DNA of 64,000 nt from Nocardia sp. NBC_00565 (GCF_036345915.1 NZ_CP107785.1:806001-870000); one strand, 5' to 3'. Positions 18,047-29,155 are shown, counted from the first letter of the stretch. Made by a program: numbers and translations. Notes: generated by a model from the sequence alone, not told the origin.

Positions 18047-18997
18047 ATGGCAGTACTCGATGTGCGACGGGGATCGGTAGTGCGGGCGGCTGGTGGGGTC
18101 GCCGGGGCGCTACTACTAGTCGCGGCGGTAACCGGTTGCGGCGGTGACAAGAAGGCGGCCGCGGCCGCGGCGCCCAGTGTGTTGGACGGCTTTTCGAAGC
18201 CGGAGAGCGTGCTGGTCGCCGGGGACAAGTGGTTCGTCTCGAATATCGGTGCGACGCAGGAGCCGATGACCAAGGACGGGGACGGGTTCCTGACGCGGCT
18301 GGACGCGAACGGAAAGGTGATCGAGCGCAAGGCGATTCCGCGCGCGGGGGATCCGCCGCTGAACGCGCCCAAGGGGATGGCGTTCGCGGACAACAAGGTG
18401 TTCGTCGCCGATATCGATCGGGTGGTCGGCTATGACGTGGACACCCTGGGACAGGTCTTCGAGGCACCGCTGGGCGGTGACGCCGCGTCGCTGCTCGATG
18501 ACATTGCGGTGCTGGACGATAAGACGCTGCTGGTCACCGATACGGTCCGCGGTTCGGTGTACAAGCTCGATCTCGAGACCAAGAAGTACGGCACCTTGAC
18601 CACCGCGATCCCGGGCGCCAACGGCATTGTGCTCGACAAGTCGAGCAAGACCGCTTACGTCGCCGCGCTCGGCGCGTACTTCGAGGGCGGCAATCTGTAC
18701 AAGCTCGGTGTCGAGCAAGCCCCGGCCGCCGTCGGCAAGGTCGGCACGGTGCACGGCATCCTCGACGGCATCGCGCTGCTGCCCAATGGTGATCTCGCGG
18801 TGTCGGATTGGGTCGCCTCGGACAATCCGGCGCCCGGCGTGATCAAGATCTATCACACCGATGGGACGGAGGTCACGACCGTAAAGCTGCCCGGCGAACT
18901 GCACGGCCCAGCCGATTTCACCCTCGACGGGGCCGGAAAGAACCTGCTCGTGCCCGCGATAGCCGACGACAAAGTCGCCATCGTCGCGCTGCCCTGA
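18047..18997 (+). CDS. Predicted lipoprotein with beta-propeller-like fold (NHL/SMP-30-like)
   Basis: A 316-residue exported lipoprotein: basic n-region (DVRRGSVVRAAGG), hydrophobic core and lipobox VTGC with the lipidated Cys at 31. The rest has repeated short strand blocks such as GFLTRLDANGKVI, NKVFVADIDRVVGYDV, LLVTDTVRGSVYKLDL and DLAVSDWVASD. This is the pattern of NHL or SMP-30/gluconolactonase-type propellers. No catalytic residues can be assigned, so a binding role at the cell surface is as likely as an enzyme. It starts 85 nt after the NlpC/P60 gene and ends 15 nt from the convergent galU. Confidence 0.75.
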   Translation: MAVLDVRRGSVVRAAGGVAGALLLVAAVTGCGGDKKAAAAAAPSVLDGFSKPESVLVAGDKWFVSNIGATQEPMTKDGDGFLTRLDANGKVIERKAIPRAGDPPLNAPKGMAFADNKVFVADIDRVVGYDVDTLGQVFEAPLGGDAASLLDDIAVLDDKTLLVTDTVRGSVYKLDLETKKYGTLTTAIPGANGIVLDKSSKTAYVAALGAYFEGGNLYKLGVEQAPAAVGKVGTVHGILDGIALLPNGDLAVSDWVASDNPAPGVIKIYHTDGTEVTTVKLPGELHGPADFTLDGAGKNLLVPAIADDKVAIVALP

Positions 18998-19012
18998 TCG
19001 TTGCCGCCCTGA

Positions 19013-19888
19013 TCAGTCGACGAGCTGGCGCAGCAACGGTCCGTACTGCGGATGGGCCAGGGCCGAGGCGAATTGGGCGACCAGGTAGTCGGCCGGATTA
19101 CCGGTGTCATACCAGCGACCCTGGATGACCTGGCCGAAGACCGGGTTGTCGGCGGCGTGCACGTTGATCGCATCGGTGAGATACACCTCGCCGGTGCGGT
19201 GTTCGTACCAGCGCTCGGTCTGTCTGCGCAGTTCGGAGATGATGCCGGGGGTGACAACGTAGCCGCCGACCGCGGCGAAGTTCGACGGCGCGTCCTCGGG
19301 CTTTGGCTTCTCCATCAGACCGGTGATGCGCAGCAGACCGTCGCCGCGGTCGTCGGCGACGACCGGCACGCCGTAGCGCTGGGATTCGGACGGGTCCATC
19401 GGCATCAGCGCGAGCACCGGCGCGCCGGTCGCCTCGAAGGCGTCGATCAGCTGTTGCGCGCGCGGCACCTCGGCGACGAAGACGTCATCGGGCCACAGCA
19501 CCAGCATGGGTTCGTCGCCGAGATTACGGGCGGCGTTGAGCACCGGGGTGCCGTTGCCGTAGGGGCCGTGCTGATCCAGGTAGGTGATGTGACCGAGCCG
19601 GGACAGATCGCCGACCTCTTCCACCGCGTCGGCGTAAGCGGCCTTCCCGTCCGCGCGTAGTTGGGCCACCAGCGCCGGGTTGGGGCGGAAATGGTCCTGG
19701 ATCAAGGACTTTCCGCTGCTGACCACGATGGTGATATCGGTGATGCCGGATGCGACCAGCTCGCGGACGGTGTGCTCGATGACCGGCTTGTCGCCGACCG
19801 GCAGCATCTCCTTGGGGATCGCCTTGGTCAGCGGGAGGAGTCGGGAGCCGATTCCGGCGGCCGGGATGACGGCCTTGCGGATCTTCAT
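19013..19888 (-). CDS. galU: UTP--glucose-1-phosphate uridylyltransferase
   Basis: GalU makes UDP-glucose, the donor for trehalose, glycogen and wall glycans. The 291-residue protein begins MKIRKAVIPAAGIGSRLLPL, the nucleotidyltransferase signature GxGxRxxPxTK, followed by KEMLPVGDKPVIEH. LWPDDVF near 130 is the metal/nucleotide site, and GVYLTDA-type and PVFGQVIQGRWYDTG segments follow. The frame is open 128 codons upstream, but that part is low complexity and unrelated, so the ATG at 19888 is taken. It links functionally to the trehalose genes at the right end of the window. Confidence 0.95.
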   Translation of the reverse strand: MKIRKAVIPAAGIGSRLLPLTKAIPKEMLPVGDKPVIEHTVRELVASGITDITIVVSSGKSLIQDHFRPNPALVAQLRADGKAAYADAVEEVGDLSRLGHITYLDQHGPYGNGTPVLNAARNLGDEPMLVLWPDDVFVAEVPRAQQLIDAFEATGAPVLALMPMDPSESQRYGVPVVADDRGDGLLRITGLMEKPKPEDAPSNFAAVGGYVVTPGIISELRRQTERWYEHRTGEVYLTDAINVHAADNPVFGQVIQGRWYDTGNPADYLVAQFASALAHPQYGPLLRQLVD

Positions 19889-20084
19889 GAACCGATCATC
19901 ACATACCGAGGCGGTCCGAAAGTGCGATCCTCGGGCTTTTCCGAAACCATGTCGCGGTTCGGGGCGAACGGGATTCGGGCAGGTCACGGGCGGTCGGTGG
20001 GGCATTGCGGCGGGCGGATTCGGTTGCTGACGCTCGCACAGGATCGGCAGCAATCTCACAGTCACCACACAGCGGGAGCTGTCG

Positions 20085-21641
20085 GTGGGGCGGCGTACAT
20101 TTCCGGACGTGAGCACCGACAACACCGTCGCCGCCCCGGAGCGCGCCGGGCCCGGCAGCGGCCGTACGGCCAGGCGGTGGGTGCTGCATATCGATATGGA
20201 TGCCTTCTTCGCTTCGGTCGAGCAACTGACCCGGCCGACGCTGCGTGGCCGTCCGGTACTCGTCGGTGGCACCGGTGGGCGCGGTGTCGTGGCGGGCGCG
20301 AGTTACGAGGCGCGAGTGTTCGGGGCGCGTTCGGCGATGCCGATGCATCAGGCGCGGCGACTGATCGGGGTGAGCGCGGTGGTGGTGCCGCCGCGCGGCG
20401 CGGTCTACGGCGTGGTGAGCGCGCAGGTCTTCGAGGCGCTGCGCGGCCGCATCCCGGTGCTGGAGACGCTGTCGTTCGACGAGGCCTTCGGCGAACCCGC
20501 CGAATTGGCCGGGTCCACGGCCGAGCAGGTGCGCGAATTCTGTGAGGAGCTGCGCGCGCTGGTGCGCGAGCGCACCGGGCTGGTCGCCTCGGTCGGCGCC
20601 GGTACCGGCAAACAGCTCGCCAAGATCGCCTCCGGAATGGCCAAACCCGATGGGGTGCGGGTGGTTTCGCCGGACGAGCAGCAGCAGCTGCTGGCGGGGC
20701 TGCCGGTGCGCAAGCTGTGGGGGATCGGTCCGGTGGCCGAGAGCCGGTTGCGCCAACTCGGCATCGAGACCGTCGGCGCGTTCGCCGCACTGCCCGAATC
20801 CGAAGCCGTCTCTATCCTCGGCGGCAGCGTCGGCGCGGCACTGCACCGGCTGGCCCGCGGCATCGACGACCGCCCGGTCACCGAGCGCGCCGAGGCCAAA
20901 CAGATCAGCGCCGAGAACACCTACGAGACCGATATCGTCACGATGGCGCAGCTGCGCCCGGCGATCGAGACGATGGCGGCGGCCGCGCACCGTCGCCTGG
21001 AAAAGGACGGGCGGGCCGCGCGCACCGTGGTGCTGAAGCTGAAGAAGTCCGATATGAGCATCGTGACCAGGTCGTTCACGCTGCCGTACGCGACCACCGA
21101 GCTGGCGACCCTGACCACCGCGGCGCAGCGCTCGGCCATCGATCCGACCGAACTCGGGCCGATTCGGCTGGTCGGGGTGGGCTACGGCGGCCTGTCGACC
21201 GTCCGGCAGGAATCGCTGTTCCCGGAATTGGATCAGGCGCCGGTCGAGGACCTATCCTACGCGGGCACGTGGGAGGCCGACGCCGTGCAATCCGATGCTT
21301 GGAGCGCGCGTATTCAGCCGGGGCCGTCCGATGCCGAGGACGGGCAGCCGGACCAGTCGGGCATCGGCGCGACGGCAGTCGGCGATGCGGTGCGGGAACA
21401 GACCGCGCAGACGAGTGGCGGTGCAGCTCAGAGCAACACGCCGACATCGCGGGCGACGCTGTGGTATCCAGGGATGGACGTCGAGCATCCGGAATACGGA
21501 CACGGGTGGGTGCAGGGCGCCGGACTCGGCGTTGTTACCGTACGGTTCGAGACCAGCTCGACAGGGCCCGGTCCGGCGCGTACGTTTGCCGCCGACGACA
21601 TCTGTCTGTCCCGGGCGGATCCGCTCGGCAGTCTCCGCTGA
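20085..21641 (+). CDS. dinB: Y-family DNA polymerase IV (DinB/DinX type)
   Basis: A translesion polymerase of 518 residues. Active-site acids are D37 in [13 protein letters not shown] and D132/E133 in SFDEAFGE. Palm/fingers cover about 35-230 with a helix-hairpin-helix at [17 protein letters not shown], and the little-finger domain about 270-385. A C-terminal extension of about 110 residues contains a PCNA/clamp-type linker and ends with a small domain ([18 protein letters not shown]), a form seen in actinobacterial DinB. Start GTG 20085 has GGGAG 6 nt upstream; GTG 20109 is an alternative. Position near ileS resembles dinX (Rv1537). Confidence 0.92.
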   Translation: MGRRTFPDVSTDNTVAAPERAGPGSGRTARRWVLHIDMDAFFASVEQLTRPTLRGRPVLVGGTGGRGVVAGASYEARVFGARSAMPMHQARRLIGVSAVVVPPRGAVYGVVSAQVFEALRGRIPVLETLSFDEAFGEPAELAGSTAEQVREFCEELRALVRERTGLVASVGAGTGKQLAKIASGMAKPDGVRVVSPDEQQQLLAGLPVRKLWGIGPVAESRLRQLGIETVGAFAALPESEAVSILGGSVGAALHRLARGIDDRPVTERAEAKQISAENTYETDIVTMAQLRPAIETMAAAAHRRLEKDGRAARTVVLKLKKSDMSIVTRSFTLPYATTELATLTTAAQRSAIDPTELGPIRLVGVGYGGLSTVRQESLFPELDQAPVEDLSYAGTWEADAVQSDAWSARIQPGPSDAEDGQPDQSGIGATAVGDAVREQTAQTSGGAAQSNTPTSRATLWYPGMDVEHPEYGHGWVQGAGLGVVTVRFETSSTGPGPARTFAADDICLSRADPLGSLR

Positions 21642-21740
21642 CAGGTAGCCTGTGTCATTCGTGCAGCGTCGCCGGTTCGGGTGACGGCTGCCGTGGTTGG
21701 AACTACGACATGTACCTACTCGAACGTAAAGGACGAGCAG

Positions 21741-22244
21741 TTGAAGCTTCGTAAGACTGGACGCATCGCCATCGCAGGTTTGGCCGTCGTCGCCGCACTC
21801 GGCATGACCGCTTGCAGCGATGACAAAGACAGCAAACCGGCCGCGAAGACGAGCACCAGCGCCAAGGCTTCGGCCAGTGCGAGCGCGAACACCAATCTGC
21901 CGCCGACCCCGACTCCGGCCGAACTGAACGCCCAGCTGCAGCGGGCGCTCGACCCGTCGGTGCCGAACTCGGAGAAGCTGGACGGTGTGCAGGGCGCGCA
22001 GGCCGACCCGGAGCTGCCGAACCGTCTCGCCGAGGCGGCCAAGAGCGCCAACATCAGTGTCGAGGTCACCGACGTGACCACCTTCGGCGACAGCCTCAAC
22101 GCCAAGGCCAAGGTCGTGCTCAACGGCCAGGAGAACATCGTCGACGTGCCGTTCGTCGCCGAGGATGGCAAGTGGAAGATCCAGAAGGCCTGGGCCTGCA
22201 CCATGCTGACCAACCTCGGTCAGCAGTCGGTGGCCTGCAGCTGA
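21741..22244 (+). CDS. MTB12-like secreted lipoprotein
   Basis: A 167-residue lipoprotein. TTG at 21741 is chosen because AAAGGAC lies 11-17 nt before it and it gives a compact signal: KLRKTGR, hydrophobic core, lipobox MTAC with Cys at 25. An open frame reaches upstream to 21681, but without signal character. A Ser/Ala/Lys/Thr spacer follows (about 30-55). The folded part is about 58-167 (AELNAQLQRAL, VTDVTTFGDSLNAKAKV, VPFVAEDGKWKIQKAWAC) and resembles the low-molecular-weight antigen MTB12 family of unknown function. A strong hairpin follows the stop. Confidence 0.75.
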   Translation: MKLRKTGRIAIAGLAVVAALGMTACSDDKDSKPAAKTSTSAKASASASANTNLPPTPTPAELNAQLQRALDPSVPNSEKLDGVQGAQADPELPNRLAEAAKSANISVEVTDVTTFGDSLNAKAKVVLNGQENIVDVPFVAEDGKWKIQKAWACTMLTNLGQQSVACS

Positions 22245-22286
22245 TTTCCCGCCCGGGCGACGGCTGGAGCGTCGTTCGAAAGAACG

Positions 22287-22321
22287 GCTGTCGCGGTCGA
22301 CCATGGGTCGGCCGCGACAGC
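22287..22321 (+). terminator. 16-bp hairpin after the MTB12-like gene
   Basis: Bases 22287-22302 (GCTGTCGCGGTCGACC) pair along their whole length with 22306-22321, with one G-T pair and a 3-nt loop, ATG. It lies 43 nt after the lipoprotein stop and 79 nt before the emb start. No T-run follows. Confidence 0.75.
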
Positions 22322-22399
22322 TGTGGGCTTCGGCGAGAATCAAAGCCGTACACCGGCAAGAACTTTCGTTTGGAATAGTTACCGTTAGGATCGAGCCCC

Positions 22400-25300
22400 G
22401 TGGCTGACACGATGGTGTGGGCGGGGCAGCCGTCCGTCGAGGAACCCGAACCCGGGACGGCACAACCGAAGAGACGTGGGGGATGGGCCGGGCCGATCGC
22501 GTTGATCGCGGGCCTGTTGGGCATGGTGTTCGCGGTGGCGGTGCCACTGTTGCCGGTGCGCGTGGACGCCGCGACGCTGAGTTGGCCGCAGGCCGGTTCC
22601 GCGCGCAGCATCGAAGCTCCGCTGATCTCCTATGCGCCACTGACTTTCGACGCCACTCTGCCTTGCACGGCGATCAACCAGCTCAGCGCCAAGGGCGGCA
22701 CGCTCGCCGCCACCGGGCCGACCGGCGCGCCCGATCTCGAGCGGTACGGGTTCGTCGCCCGGGTTACCGCGCCGGGGGCGGATGCGGCGGCCCGGCTCGA
22801 TGTGGTGCTGCGCAATCAGGCGTTGCTCAGTGTGCCGGTGGCCGAACTGGTTCCGGGGTGCGAGCTCACCGTGCATGCCGATAACACCAAGGCCACCGCC
22901 ACTCTTGTCGGATTCGAGGCGCCCGGATTTCCGGTGCTGCTCAACGGCGATTACCGGCCGCAGATGGTCGGGATCTTCAGTGATCTGGCCGCGGCCGATG
23001 GGGCGAAGGTCACCGCCGAACTCGACACCAGGTTCTCCTCGACGCCGACCCCGATCAAGCGTGCGGCGATCTGGCTGGCCGTGCTCTGCACGATTGTCGC
23101 GCTGGTCGCGTTGTATCGGCTCGATCGGCAGGACGGTCGGCGGGTGCGCCGGTTCCTGCCGCAGCGCTGGTGGACGTTCTCGCTGCTCGACGGGGCGGTG
23201 CTCGGCACGATGCTGGTCTGGTACTTCATCGGGTCGACGACTTCGGATGACGGTTATCAGTTCGGGATGGCGCGCGCGTCGGGCGTCGCGGGCTATATGG
23301 CGAACTACTTCGCCTACTTCGGCGTGCCCGAAAATCCGGTCGGCACACCGTATTACGACCTGATCCGGATCATGACCGAGATCAGCACCGCCAGCCCGTG
23401 GGTGCGGCTGCCCGCCCTGTTGTGTGGAGTGCTGATGTGGCTGCTGCTCAGCCGCGAGGTGGCGCCCCGGCTCGGTGTCGCGGTGCGGCACAACGGGGTG
23501 GCGATGTGGACCGGTGCGCTGGGCTTCTTGACCATCTGGTTGGCCTATGACAATGGACTGCGGCCGGAACCGCCGGTGGCGCTGGGACTGCTGCTCACCT
23601 GGTGTCTGGTGGAACGTGCCATCGCGACGCGGCGGCTGTTGCCCGCCGGGTTCGCGATCCTGGTCGCGGCCTTCGCCTGCACGGCCGGGCCGTCGGGTGT
23701 GATCTGTATCGCGGCGCTGCTGGCGGGATTGCGGCCGGTGGCGCGAATCATCATGGCCCGCATCGGTACTCAGGGCTCGGTACGCGAGCGGATCGTCGGC
23801 TATGCGATGCTGCTCGCCCCGCTGCTCGCGGCGGGCACCGTGGCGCTGTCGATCATGTTCGCCGATCAGCCGCTGACGGCGATGTTCGAGATGAAGCGCA
23901 TCCACCACATCGTCGGCCCGGATGTCGAGTGGTTCAACGACTATCTGCGCTACCAGTACCTGTTCCAAGGTGAGACAGACGGCTCCGTCGGCCGCCGGAT
24001 CGGCGTGCTCGCGATGCTCGCCGGAATCGTCGTTTGCGTACTGGTGCTGCTGCGCAAGGGTGGTCGGATTCCGCTGACCGCGGCGGGTCCGACCCGGCGC
24101 ATCCTCGGTGTCACCGTCGGCGCGCTGCTGCTGATCATGACCACCCCGACCAAGTGGACCCACCACTTCGGTGTCTATGCCGGTGTGGCCGGTGCCGTGG
24201 CGATGGTGACCGCCATGGCCGTCGCACCGCGGGTGTTGCGCGCGCCGCGCTACCGCGCCGTGTTCGCTGCGATGGTCGCGTTCCTGCTGGCGCTGGTCTT
24301 CTCCGGGCCCAACAAGTGGTGGTACGTCTCGTCTTACGGCATTCCGTGGTGGGACAAGACACCGGTGGTCGCGGGATTCGAACTCAACAAGCTGTTCCTC
24401 TCGGCGACGGTCGTTTTGCTCGCCGTGGCCGCCTGGTGGCACGTGCATTCACCGGAACCCGGTACCCCGCACCGGGTTTCACGATTCGCCTGGCGGGTGT
24501 CGGTGCTGCCGCCGCTGACCATCGCGCTGGCGTTGCTGGTCGTCTGGGATGTCGGCTCCTTCGCCAAGGCGGCGGTGTCCCAGGGCCCGGCATTCTCGCT
24601 GGCGCGCTCGAATATCGAAGCGTTGACCGGAAAGACCGCCGGCCTGGCCGGTCATGTGCTGGTCGAGACCGATCCGAACGCCGGCATGCTGGCACCGCTG
24701 ACCGGCGATGCGGTTTCGACATTGTCGGGCGTCGGAACCGGATTCACCGGCGCCGGTGTGGCCGGTGACCTGCGGCCCGATGACAGTTCGAGTCCGACCG
24801 GCAGTATCGCCGACGCGCTGAGCAGTAAGTCGTCCTCGGAGAACACTGCTGGAACCGCCACCGACGCATTGCCTTTCGGGTTGAACCCGGCGACCACGCC
24901 GGTGCTCGGCAGCTATGGCTCCGGTGACGCTGGTCCGGCGGATCTGACCACCGGTTGGTACCGACTGCCCGAAAACGCCGACCGCACCGGCATTATCGCG
25001 CTCACCGCGGCGGGCCGGATCCGGTCGGTCGACGCCGACGGAATCGTCACGCCCGGTCAAACCCTCGAAATCGAGTACGGAGCAAGCGATTCCGCGACAA
25101 CCGCGCAGCCGATGGGGCGCGTCACGCCGATCGATATCGGGCCGGCCCCGTCCTGGCGGAATCTGCGCGTGCCGTTCACCGAAATCCCCAGTGGGGCAGA
25201 TGTCATCCGCATCGTCGCTGTCGATCGTGACCGAAATCCGAAGCAGTGGCTGGCGCTGACACCGCCGCGGGTGCCGCGGACCCAGACACTCGATGCGGTC

Positions 25301-25666
25301 GTCGGTTCCCGGGTTCCGGTGCTCACCGACTGGATGGTCGGCCTGCAGTTCCCGAAACAGCGCCCCTACGACCACCGCGACAACATCGCGGAGATCCCGG
25401 CCTACCGCATCCTCCCGGATCGGCCCGGGGCCGAGATCACCAGCCTGTGGCAGAGCCGCGACGGTGGCGGCCCGCTCGGCTGGTCCAATATGCTGCTGCG
25501 CCCGCGTACGCTCGCCACCTATCTCGATCAGGACTGGCGTCGAGACTGGGGTGAGCTCCAGCAACTCACCCGGATCGACGCCACGGCCGCGCCCGCCGCC
25601 CCCACCATCACTCGACAAGACCACTCGGGCTTATGGACCCCGGGCCATATCAACACGTCCTACTGA
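22400..25666 (+). CDS. Emb-family arabinosyltransferase
   Basis: A 1088-residue membrane enzyme of the EmbA/B/C family (GT-C fold), which adds arabinofuranose from decaprenyl-phosphoarabinose to arabinogalactan or lipoarabinomannan, outside the membrane. A short cytoplasmic tail and helix (about 30-52) lead to a first periplasmic domain (55-210). A helix block (about 215-700) follows, with the acidic catalytic-loop pair D283-D284 in STTSDDGYQFGMARASG. A large C-terminal carbohydrate-binding domain covers about 720-1088. Family phrases include WDKTPVVAGFELNKLF. It stands alone rather than in an embCAB cluster, so EmbA, B or C cannot be assigned. The GTG start directly follows a terminator-bearing gap. 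Confidence 0.93.
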   Translation: MADTMVWAGQPSVEEPEPGTAQPKRRGGWAGPIALIAGLLGMVFAVAVPLLPVRVDAATLSWPQAGSARSIEAPLISYAPLTFDATLPCTAINQLSAKGGTLAATGPTGAPDLERYGFVARVTAPGADAAARLDVVLRNQALLSVPVAELVPGCELTVHADNTKATATLVGFEAPGFPVLLNGDYRPQMVGIFSDLAAADGAKVTAELDTRFSSTPTPIKRAAIWLAVLCTIVALVALYRLDRQDGRRVRRFLPQRWWTFSLLDGAVLGTMLVWYFIGSTTSDDGYQFGMARASGVAGYMANYFAYFGVPENPVGTPYYDLIRIMTEISTASPWVRLPALLCGVLMWLLLSREVAPRLGVAVRHNGVAMWTGALGFLTIWLAYDNGLRPEPPVALGLLLTWCLVERAIATRRLLPAGFAILVAAFACTAGPSGVICIAALLAGLRPVARIIMARIGTQGSVRERIVGYAMLLAPLLAAGTVALSIMFADQPLTAMFEMKRIHHIVGPDVEWFNDYLRYQYLFQGETDGSVGRRIGVLAMLAGIVVCVLVLLRKGGRIPLTAAGPTRRILGVTVGALLLIMTTPTKWTHHFGVYAGVAGAVAMVTAMAVAPRVLRAPRYRAVFAAMVAFLLALVFSGPNKWWYVSSYGIPWWDKTPVVAGFELNKLFLSATVVLLAVAAWWHVHSPEPGTPHRVSRFAWRVSVLPPLTIALALLVVWDVGSFAKAAVSQGPAFSLARSNIEALTGKTAGLAGHVLVETDPNAGMLAPLTGDAVSTLSGVGTGFTGAGVAGDLRPDDSSSPTGSIADALSSKSSSENTAGTATDALPFGLNPATTPVLGSYGSGDAGPADLTTGWYRLPENADRTGIIALTAAGRIRSVDADGIVTPGQTLEIEYGASDSATTAQPMGRVTPIDIGPAPSWRNLRVPFTEIPSGADVIRIVAVDRDRNPKQWLALTPPRVPRTQTLDAVVGSRVPVLTDWMVGLQFPKQRPYDHRDNIAEIPAYRILPDRPGAEITSLWQSRDGGGPLGWSNMLLRPRTLATYLDQDWRRDWGELQQLTRIDATAAPAAPTITRQDHSGLWTPGHINTSY

Positions 25667-25715
25667 CGCTCGACGCCGACTATGAACGTGTGGCCCTGGG
25701 CCGTGCGCATCAGCG

Positions 25716-26618
25716 TCAAGAAGGTGTGTGCGTTGGCGTGCGGCGCAGGCGGCGTGCGCGTATGAGTGCGTCGGCGGTGAAGATGGCCAGGGCGGCCCAG
25801 ATGAGGGCGAAGCCGGCCCAGCGGGAGGCGGGCATGGGTTCGTGTGCCACGGCTACGCCCCAGGCCATTTGGAGGGCCGGGGTGAGGTATTGCAGGAGGC
25901 CCATGGTCGAGAGCGGGACTCGTTGTGCGGCAACGGCGAACAGCAGCAGCGGCAGGAGGGTGACCGGGCCGGTCGAGATCATCAATCCGAAATGCTCGAT
26001 ACCACTGGCGAATTCACTGTGGCCGGTGGCCGCGAACACGATCACGAAGGTCAGCGCGAACGGTGCGGCGACCAAGCCCTCGGCGGCGATGCCGGGTAGC
26101 GCGTCCAGTTGGATCACCTTCTTGACCAGCCCGTAAGTAGCGAACGAACACGCCAGCGTCAACGCGATCAGCGGTGGTCTGCCGTAGTCCACGGTCAGCA
26201 CCGCGACCGCGACCGCACCGAGCCCGAGCGCCGCCCACTGCGCCCGTGCCAGCCGCTCTCGGAAGATCAGCACGCCGAAGGCGACCGTCACCAGCGGGTT
26301 GATGAAGTATCCGAGCGCGCACTCCACGACATGTCCGGACGTCACGCCGTACACGTACACGCCCCAGTTGATCGATAGCGCCGCGATCGCCACCGCGGCC
26401 ATCCGCCAGGTCCGGCCGCCGATTCCACGCAGGCCGCCCAACTGCCCGGTCACCGCGAGTACGACGAGCACCAGCACCAGCGTCCACAGAATCCGCTGCG
26501 CGACCACCTCGGCCGGATTGGCGAACGCCAGCAACCCGAAATACGCCGGGAACAGCCCCCAGATCAGAAATGCGCCTGTACCGAACACAACACCGGGGAC
26601 CGTCCTGCTTCGCTGCAC
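25716..26618 (-). CDS. rarD: RarD-type EamA/DMT transporter
   Basis: A 300-residue inner-membrane protein with ten predicted helices in two EamA halves, belonging to the RarD group of drug/metabolite transporters; the substrate is unknown. The first helix carries [16 protein letters not shown], then [22 protein letters not shown] and [19 protein letters not shown], all RarD-like. GTG at 26618 is taken because it begins just before the first helix; the open frame continues 174 codons upstream across the divergent ATPase start and is not protein-like. It is convergent with emb and 34 nt from the divergent ctpE ATG. Confidence 0.88.
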   Translation of the reverse strand: MQRSRTVPGVVFGTGAFLIWGLFPAYFGLLAFANPAEVVAQRILWTLVLVLVVLAVTGQLGGLRGIGGRTWRMAAVAIAALSINWGVYVYGVTSGHVVECALGYFINPLVTVAFGVLIFRERLARAQWAALGLGAVAVAVLTVDYGRPPLIALTLACSFATYGLVKKVIQLDALPGIAAEGLVAAPFALTFVIVFAATGHSEFASGIEHFGLMISTGPVTLLPLLLFAVAAQRVPLSTMGLLQYLTPALQMAWGVAVAHEPMPASRWAGFALIWAALAIFTADALIRARRLRRTPTHTPS

Positions 26619-26652
26619 CTTGCCGACGGTAGTTCTCGGTAGCCTTGCGGTC

Positions 26653-29076
26653 ATGTCGATAACCGTGTCCAAGACGGCCGTCACCGGGCTGACCGCGGCG
26701 GAGGTCGAGCAACGTCGCCGCGACGGGCTCACCAACGACGTGCCGGACCGGGCGAGCCGATCCGTGCGCGAGATCGTCCGCGCCAATGTCTTCACCAGGA
26801 TCAATGCCATCCTCGGCGTGCTGTTCATCCTGGTGCTGACGACCGGCTCGATCATCGATGGCATGTTCGGTCTGCTGATCGTCGCCAATAGCGCGGTCGG
26901 CATTATCCAGGAGGTGCGCGCCAAGCGCACGCTGGACCAGTTGGCCATCGTCAGCCAGGCCAAGCCGACTGTGCGCCGGGACGGTCGGGCACAGGAGGTC
27001 ATGCCGAGGGAGGTCGTGCTCGATGATCTGATCGAGCTCGGTCCGGGCGACCAGATCGTCGTCGACGGCACCGTCGAGGAATCCGCGCTGCTCGAGATCG
27101 ACGAATCGCTGCTCACCGGTGAGGCCGATCCGGTGGACAAGCCGATCGGCGCGCCCGTGATGTCGGGCAGCTACGTCGTCTCCGGCTCCGGCGCCTATCG
27201 CGCGACCAAGGTCGGCAAGGACGCCTACGCGGCCAAGCTGGCCGAGGAGGCGAGCAAGTTCACTCTGGTCAAGTCCGAGCTGCGCAGCGGTATCGACACC
27301 ATCCTCAAGGTCATCACCTATCTGCTGATCCCGGCCGGTCTGCTGAGCATCTACAACCAGTTGTTCTCCAGCAAGGAGTCCTGGCGGCCCGCGGTCTCCG
27401 GCATGGTCGCGGCGCTCGTGCCGATGGTGCCCGAAGGGCTGGTGCTGATGACCTCGGTCGCGTTCGCGGTCGGCGTGGTGCGCTTGGGGCAGCGCAAATG
27501 TCTGGTGCAGGAGCTGCCCGCCATCGAGGGGCTGGCCCGCGTCGATGTGGTGTGCGCGGACAAGACCGGCACGCTCACCGAGAACGGTATGCGCCTGTCC
27601 GATATCAAGGTGCTCGGCGACTTCGACGACGCGCAGCTGCGACAGGCGTTGGCCGCCATGGCCGCCGACGATCCGCGGCCGAACGCGAGCGTGCAGGCGA
27701 TCGCCGAGGAGCTCACCGATAAGCCCGATTGGACCTACACCGCGGTCGCGCCGTTCTCCTCGGCGAAGAAGTGGAGCGGCTTCTCCTACGGCGAGCACGG
27801 TGACTGGTTGCTCGGCGCGCCCGACGTGCTGCTCGACCCGGCCTCCGAAGATGCCCGCGTCGCAGAGGAACTCGGCTCATCGGGGCTGCGCATCCTGCTG
27901 CTCGCGCGCAGTGACCGTCCCGTCGACGCCGCCGACGCACCGGGCGAAGTCCGGCCCGCCGCCCTGGTCGTACTCGAGCAGAAGGTGCGCCCCGACGCCC
28001 GCGAGACCCTCGATTACTTTGCCAGCCAGCATGTTTCGATCAAGGTGATCTCCGGCGACAATGCCGTCTCGGTCGGCGCGGTGGCCTCCTCGCTCGATCT
28101 GCGCGGCGGCGACCATGCCCTCGACGCGCGCGAATTGCCCGAGGACCGCGACGCTCTTGCTGATGTGCTGGAGCGCGAGACCACCTTCGGCCGGGTGCGT
28201 CCGGATCAGAAGCGAGCCATGGTGGCCGCCTTGCAATCTCGCGGCCACACCGTCGCCATGACCGGTGACGGCGTGAACGACGTACTGGCGCTGAAGGATT
28301 CCGATATCGGTGTGGCGATGGGCTCGGGTAGCCCGGCCACCCGCGCGGTCGCGCAGATCGTGTTGCTGGACAACAAGTTCGCCACACTGCCGTATGTGGT
28401 CGGTGAGGGCCGCCGGGTGATCGGCAATATCGAGCGGGTCTCGAATCTGTTCCTCACCAAGACCGTTTACTCGGTGCTGCTCGCGTTCCTGGTCGGCCTC
28501 GCCGGCGTCGGATCGCAGATCTTCGATTACGATCCGATCGGCTATCCGTTCCTGCCGAGGCATGTCACGATCGCGGCCTGGTTCACCATCGGCATCCCGG
28601 CGTTCATCCTGTCGCTGGCCCCGAACAACGAACGCGCCCGGTCCGGATTCGTCCCGCGCGTCATGCGTTTGGCCATTCCGTCGGGCGTGGTGATCGGCAT
28701 CGCGACCTTCGTCGCCTACCTGATCGCCTACGCCGGACCGGATGCCACCGCACAGCAGAAGGAGCAGGCCGGTACCACCGCGCTGATCACGCTCATCATG
28801 ATCGCGGTCTGGGTGCTCGCCATCGTCGCCAGGCCGTATGTGTGGTGGAAGGTGGTGCTCATCGGCGCCTCGATCGCCGCCTATGTGTTGTTGTTCACGA
28901 TTCCGTTCACTCGGCACTTCTTCAAACTCGACCCCTCGAATATCGGGCTCACCACCGCGGCGTTCATCTGCGGCGCCGTCGGCATCGTGCTCGTCGAGGC
29001 CGCCTGGTGGATCGCCGCCGCGGTCCAGGGCGAGCAGCGCACGTTGCTGCCGACCGCGCCCGGCGGGGCCGCCTGA
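26653..29076 (+). CDS. ctpE: CtpE-like cation-transporting P-type ATPase
   Basis: An 807-residue P-type ATPase. The phosphorylation motif is [10 protein letters not shown] with the aspartate at 303. Upstream are the TGEADPV actuator loop and the PEGLVLMTS helix. Downstream are the hinge [18 protein letters not shown] near 536 and about ten helices in all. In mycobacteria the closest named form is CtpE, a calcium importer of about 797 residues; the match in length and the PEGLVLM helix support it, but ion choice is not proven here. ATG 26653 is chosen over upstream codons because the [19 protein letters not shown] start is family-like. Confidence 0.85.
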   Translation: MSITVSKTAVTGLTAAEVEQRRRDGLTNDVPDRASRSVREIVRANVFTRINAILGVLFILVLTTGSIIDGMFGLLIVANSAVGIIQEVRAKRTLDQLAIVSQAKPTVRRDGRAQEVMPREVVLDDLIELGPGDQIVVDGTVEESALLEIDESLLTGEADPVDKPIGAPVMSGSYVVSGSGAYRATKVGKDAYAAKLAEEASKFTLVKSELRSGIDTILKVITYLLIPAGLLSIYNQLFSSKESWRPAVSGMVAALVPMVPEGLVLMTSVAFAVGVVRLGQRKCLVQELPAIEGLARVDVVCADKTGTLTENGMRLSDIKVLGDFDDAQLRQALAAMAADDPRPNASVQAIAEELTDKPDWTYTAVAPFSSAKKWSGFSYGEHGDWLLGAPDVLLDPASEDARVAEELGSSGLRILLLARSDRPVDAADAPGEVRPAALVVLEQKVRPDARETLDYFASQHVSIKVISGDNAVSVGAVASSLDLRGGDHALDARELPEDRDALADVLERETTFGRVRPDQKRAMVAALQSRGHTVAMTGDGVNDVLALKDSDIGVAMGSGSPATRAVAQIVLLDNKFATLPYVVGEGRRVIGNIERVSNLFLTKTVYSVLLAFLVGLAGVGSQIFDYDPIGYPFLPRHVTIAAWFTIGIPAFILSLAPNNERARSGFVPRVMRLAIPSGVVIGIATFVAYLIAYAGPDATAQQKEQAGTTALITLIMIAVWVLAIVARPYVWWKVVLIGASIAAYVLLFTIPFTRHFFKLDPSNIGLTTAAFICGAVGIVLVEAAWWIAAAVQGEQRTLLPTAPGGAA

Positions 29077-29155
29077 AAAACTGGACACCTGACCCGCCGC
29101 GCCACGAGATACCTTGTGCGAGGCGATCATTCAGGGTTGGAGTACCTTCTCGACT

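Noticed and set aside
19889..20272. A 128-codon upstream extension of galU
   Set aside because: It would run over the dinB start and is unrelated to GalU.
22385..24448. A 687-codon minus-strand frame across emb
   Set aside because: Composition is His/Arg/Gln-rich with no motif; emb on the plus strand has full family features.
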